A DNA stretch of 64,000 nt, from the NCBI GenBank assembly GCA_005408345.1, contig SEMN01000133.1, forward strand, positions 682,001-746,000, read 5' to 3'. Within the stretch, counting starts at the first letter, position 1. Every line of letters begins with the position of its first letter. The notes under the pieces were generated by a model that worked only from the letters and a program-made list of their open reading frames with translations, had not been told where the DNA came from and searched no databases. The DNA comes from Macquaria australasica (taxonomy: Eukaryota > Chordata > Actinopteri > Centrarchiformes > Percichthyidae). Below, piece by piece: positions 62,251-64,000 of this stretch. The position numbers were made by a program, and so were the translations under genes.

Positions 62251-63124
62251 ACGTTTTCCCTTGTCCATGCACCTTGGAAGCAAGTGAAGTTGTACCAGAA
62301 ATCCATTCTTTGAATCAGGAACTATCTGATCAAACAATAAGTAAACAAGAGACCAGCTTTCAGTTTTTGACACTCGCTCCTACAGACACATTTTGGTCAA
62401 GACCAAAGAAGCATTCAGGTTTGATACCCAGCCCTATATATAATTCAAAAAGTTTCCTCGGGTTACTGGTAGGAAACTCAACATCTTGTCAGGACAGTTG
62501 ACTAAGATGAACATACTCTTTGTTACTATGTCAAAAATTTGCTGAGGATTGTTTTGTTATAGCAAAAACAAAGACATTAAAGCTCATTCATCTGGTTTTC
62601 AGGCAGAGCATAAGTACCTGGTTAATGATCCCTCAGTTAGCTTTGAATCATTATGAAGACGTAATAAATCCAGACCTTAGAACAGTACGTACCTGTAGAA
62701 GAGCAAGTCATATCATTTCATCACATCAGCAGTGTTCATTTTTAAATATTAGATTAAAGCTGAATCCTGCGCCCGGCCGGATTTGTAATTGAGCCAAGGC
62801 TCAGCCATATATTAAACATGAGGCATAAAACAGCCATTTAGACTCAGTGGATGGCTGTAACACCCATAGCAAATCATCTCATCTCAGTCGTAATCAATAT
62901 CAAGCTCGAGGTGAATATTTCTTGTTTAGTGTTAACACACCCTGCAGTGCTTCATGGACCCCTGCCGAATCCCAAGGTCAGGGACTGTGAAGGGGTCTTG
63001 TGTACTTTCTTTGATGTGTCTGAGTAAAGTTGGCACTGCCTGTAAACAGAGGCTCCTTATGAAGGCTTATTAATCTATCCAGCATAGCGTGTTATTCTCC
63101 GTCAGCCATCCCACAGCTCTCTGG

Positions 63125-63148
63125 ACACACACACACACACACACACAG
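63125..63148. repeat. CA microsatellite
   Basis: A perfect CA tract of 24 bases, continuing into CAGACACAGAC. Confidence 0.9.
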
Positions 63149-63698
63149 ACACAGACATATCTCGAGTTCATCCCCATTCCTGTATGTAACAGATTAATTA
63201 ATACAGGGAATTTTCATCTCCTGCCAGCTCTGGCCGAGAGAAATAGAGCGAGGCAGAGAGAAAGGAAAGTGAGAGAGAGCATGCCAGAGCTGTTAATTAG
63301 CAGTGCAGTGGAGATAGGGCAGATGACACAGGGCTCCGTGTCTCAAACAGCCATTCACTCAGTCAACATGACACTAATGGCAGTGGCCCTCCTCCTCTCG
63401 GCGCTCTTCTGTCCAGTCACACTCAGAAAAAGCGGCTGCAGCGTTTAGTTGTGACACTAGAGGGAAGTATGCAGCAGTGAATCTCACTGGTGTTATTGTA
63501 AGCAAGTTCAATATACAGCAAAAGGATCACAGCCTAATGCAACCTTGCAGTTTCTCTGGTGTTCTTGAAAATTGATAATATAAATGGAAGAATGTAACCA
63601 GAACCAGAATTGAATTTCTGTGCAATGCTTTATAAATTTACATACTGACAAGTCAGAGCAAAATTTATAAAGCATGCACAGTGCAAGATGTACTGTAT

Positions 63699-63922
63699 GG
63701 TAACACTTAACCCCCACATTTATCATTTATAAGCAGTATATAAACATTTAATAGAGAGTTTATAACACATTCTCATGTAATTGTAAGCACATATAAGGTC
63801 TTTTTAAGTGTTTACTGATGTAGTTGCCTGTGAAGCATCCCTAACTGTATGATAATGAATGACAATATAACAGTTATATAATATATGTGTCTTCATAGGA
63901 GAAGGTTGAAGTTAAGTGTTAC
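63699..63922. mobile_element. Compact MITE with GTAACACTTAAC ends
   Basis: The left end GTAACACTTAAC (63700-63711) is mirrored by GTTAAGTGTTAC (63911-63922), a perfect 12-bp inverted repeat. The element is about 224 bp without coding capacity. ACTGTA occurs just outside on both sides and may be part of a target duplication. Confidence 0.75.
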
Positions 63923-64000
63923 TACTGTACATACTCTATCTAGTTCGTTACATATGACTCTGTCTATATGACTTTAACTATCAGTATCGCATGCACTGAA

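Larger units (their letters stand above)
58266..64000 (+). other. Second intron of the unidentified gene, repeat-rich
   Basis: No further exon with convincing signals is seen. The stretch contains a CCACCACTG-end fragment (58690-58828), a CACTTGGGGGCAGC repeat copy (59200-59520), a GCTGATGTTAGCATT repeat (59525-59765), CA tracts, a G-rich tract (61411-61470), a possible retroelement tail near 62.1-62.25 kb and a MITE at 63.7-63.92 kb. The 130-residue frame at 61691-62083 matches nothing I know. Confidence 0.55.

Overview
The window is vertebrate nuclear DNA, almost certainly from a ray-finned (teleost) fish and probably a percomorph. It has sparse split genes with GT-AG introns, AT-rich non-coding DNA, CA/GT/GA microsatellites, a Tc1/mariner element and several short repeat families that I recognise as typical of teleost genomes. 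Most long open frames are chance readings of non-coding DNA.

Layout. (1) 1-16.7 kb holds the 3' end of angpt1 on the + strand. The last two coding exons (12224-12354 and 16490-16653) encode the end of the fibrinogen-like, Tie2-binding domain; earlier exons were not found and probably lie off the left edge. (2) 16.7-25.9 kb is the angpt1 3' UTR and intergenic DNA. A perfect MEF2-type site lies 0.8 kb before the next gene. (3) 25.9-29.0 kb is a complete two-exon abra (STARS) gene on +, 428 residues. Angpt1 next to abra, in the same orientation, matches the human ANGPT1-ABRA pair. (4) 31.7-34.05 kb is a ZG16-like jacalin lectin gene on + with TATA box, two non-coding 5' exons, signal peptide and three coding exons. 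Its last exon is broken by a stop inside an 11-bp tandem duplication and by a later frame change, so it is a pseudogene, a truncated gene or a sequence error. (5) 36.8-58.3 kb holds the 5' end of a gene I could not identify, on +: a CpG-rich promoter with a ZNF143-like element, a 13-nt coding part of exon 1, a 20.9-kb intron and a 209-nt exon 2. (6) 58.3-64 kb is its next intron, rich in repeats.

Mobile DNA: a 1568-bp Tc1 element with 200-bp inverted repeats (3 differences) and a dead transposase, inserted into an older repeat that starts CACTGGTGGG; several other copies of that older family; foldback elements with TTAGCTTAGCTTAGC cores; a compact MITE at 63.7 kb; and at least five further dispersed families.

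The named genes (angiopoietin signalling, muscle actin-MRTF-SRF signalling, secreted lectin) are not a functional cluster. Angpt1-abra is conserved synteny and the rest is local. I saw no tRNA, rRNA, CRISPR or viral gene. The nearest things to something undescribed are the interrupted lectin, the unidentified long-intron gene and the nested transposon.
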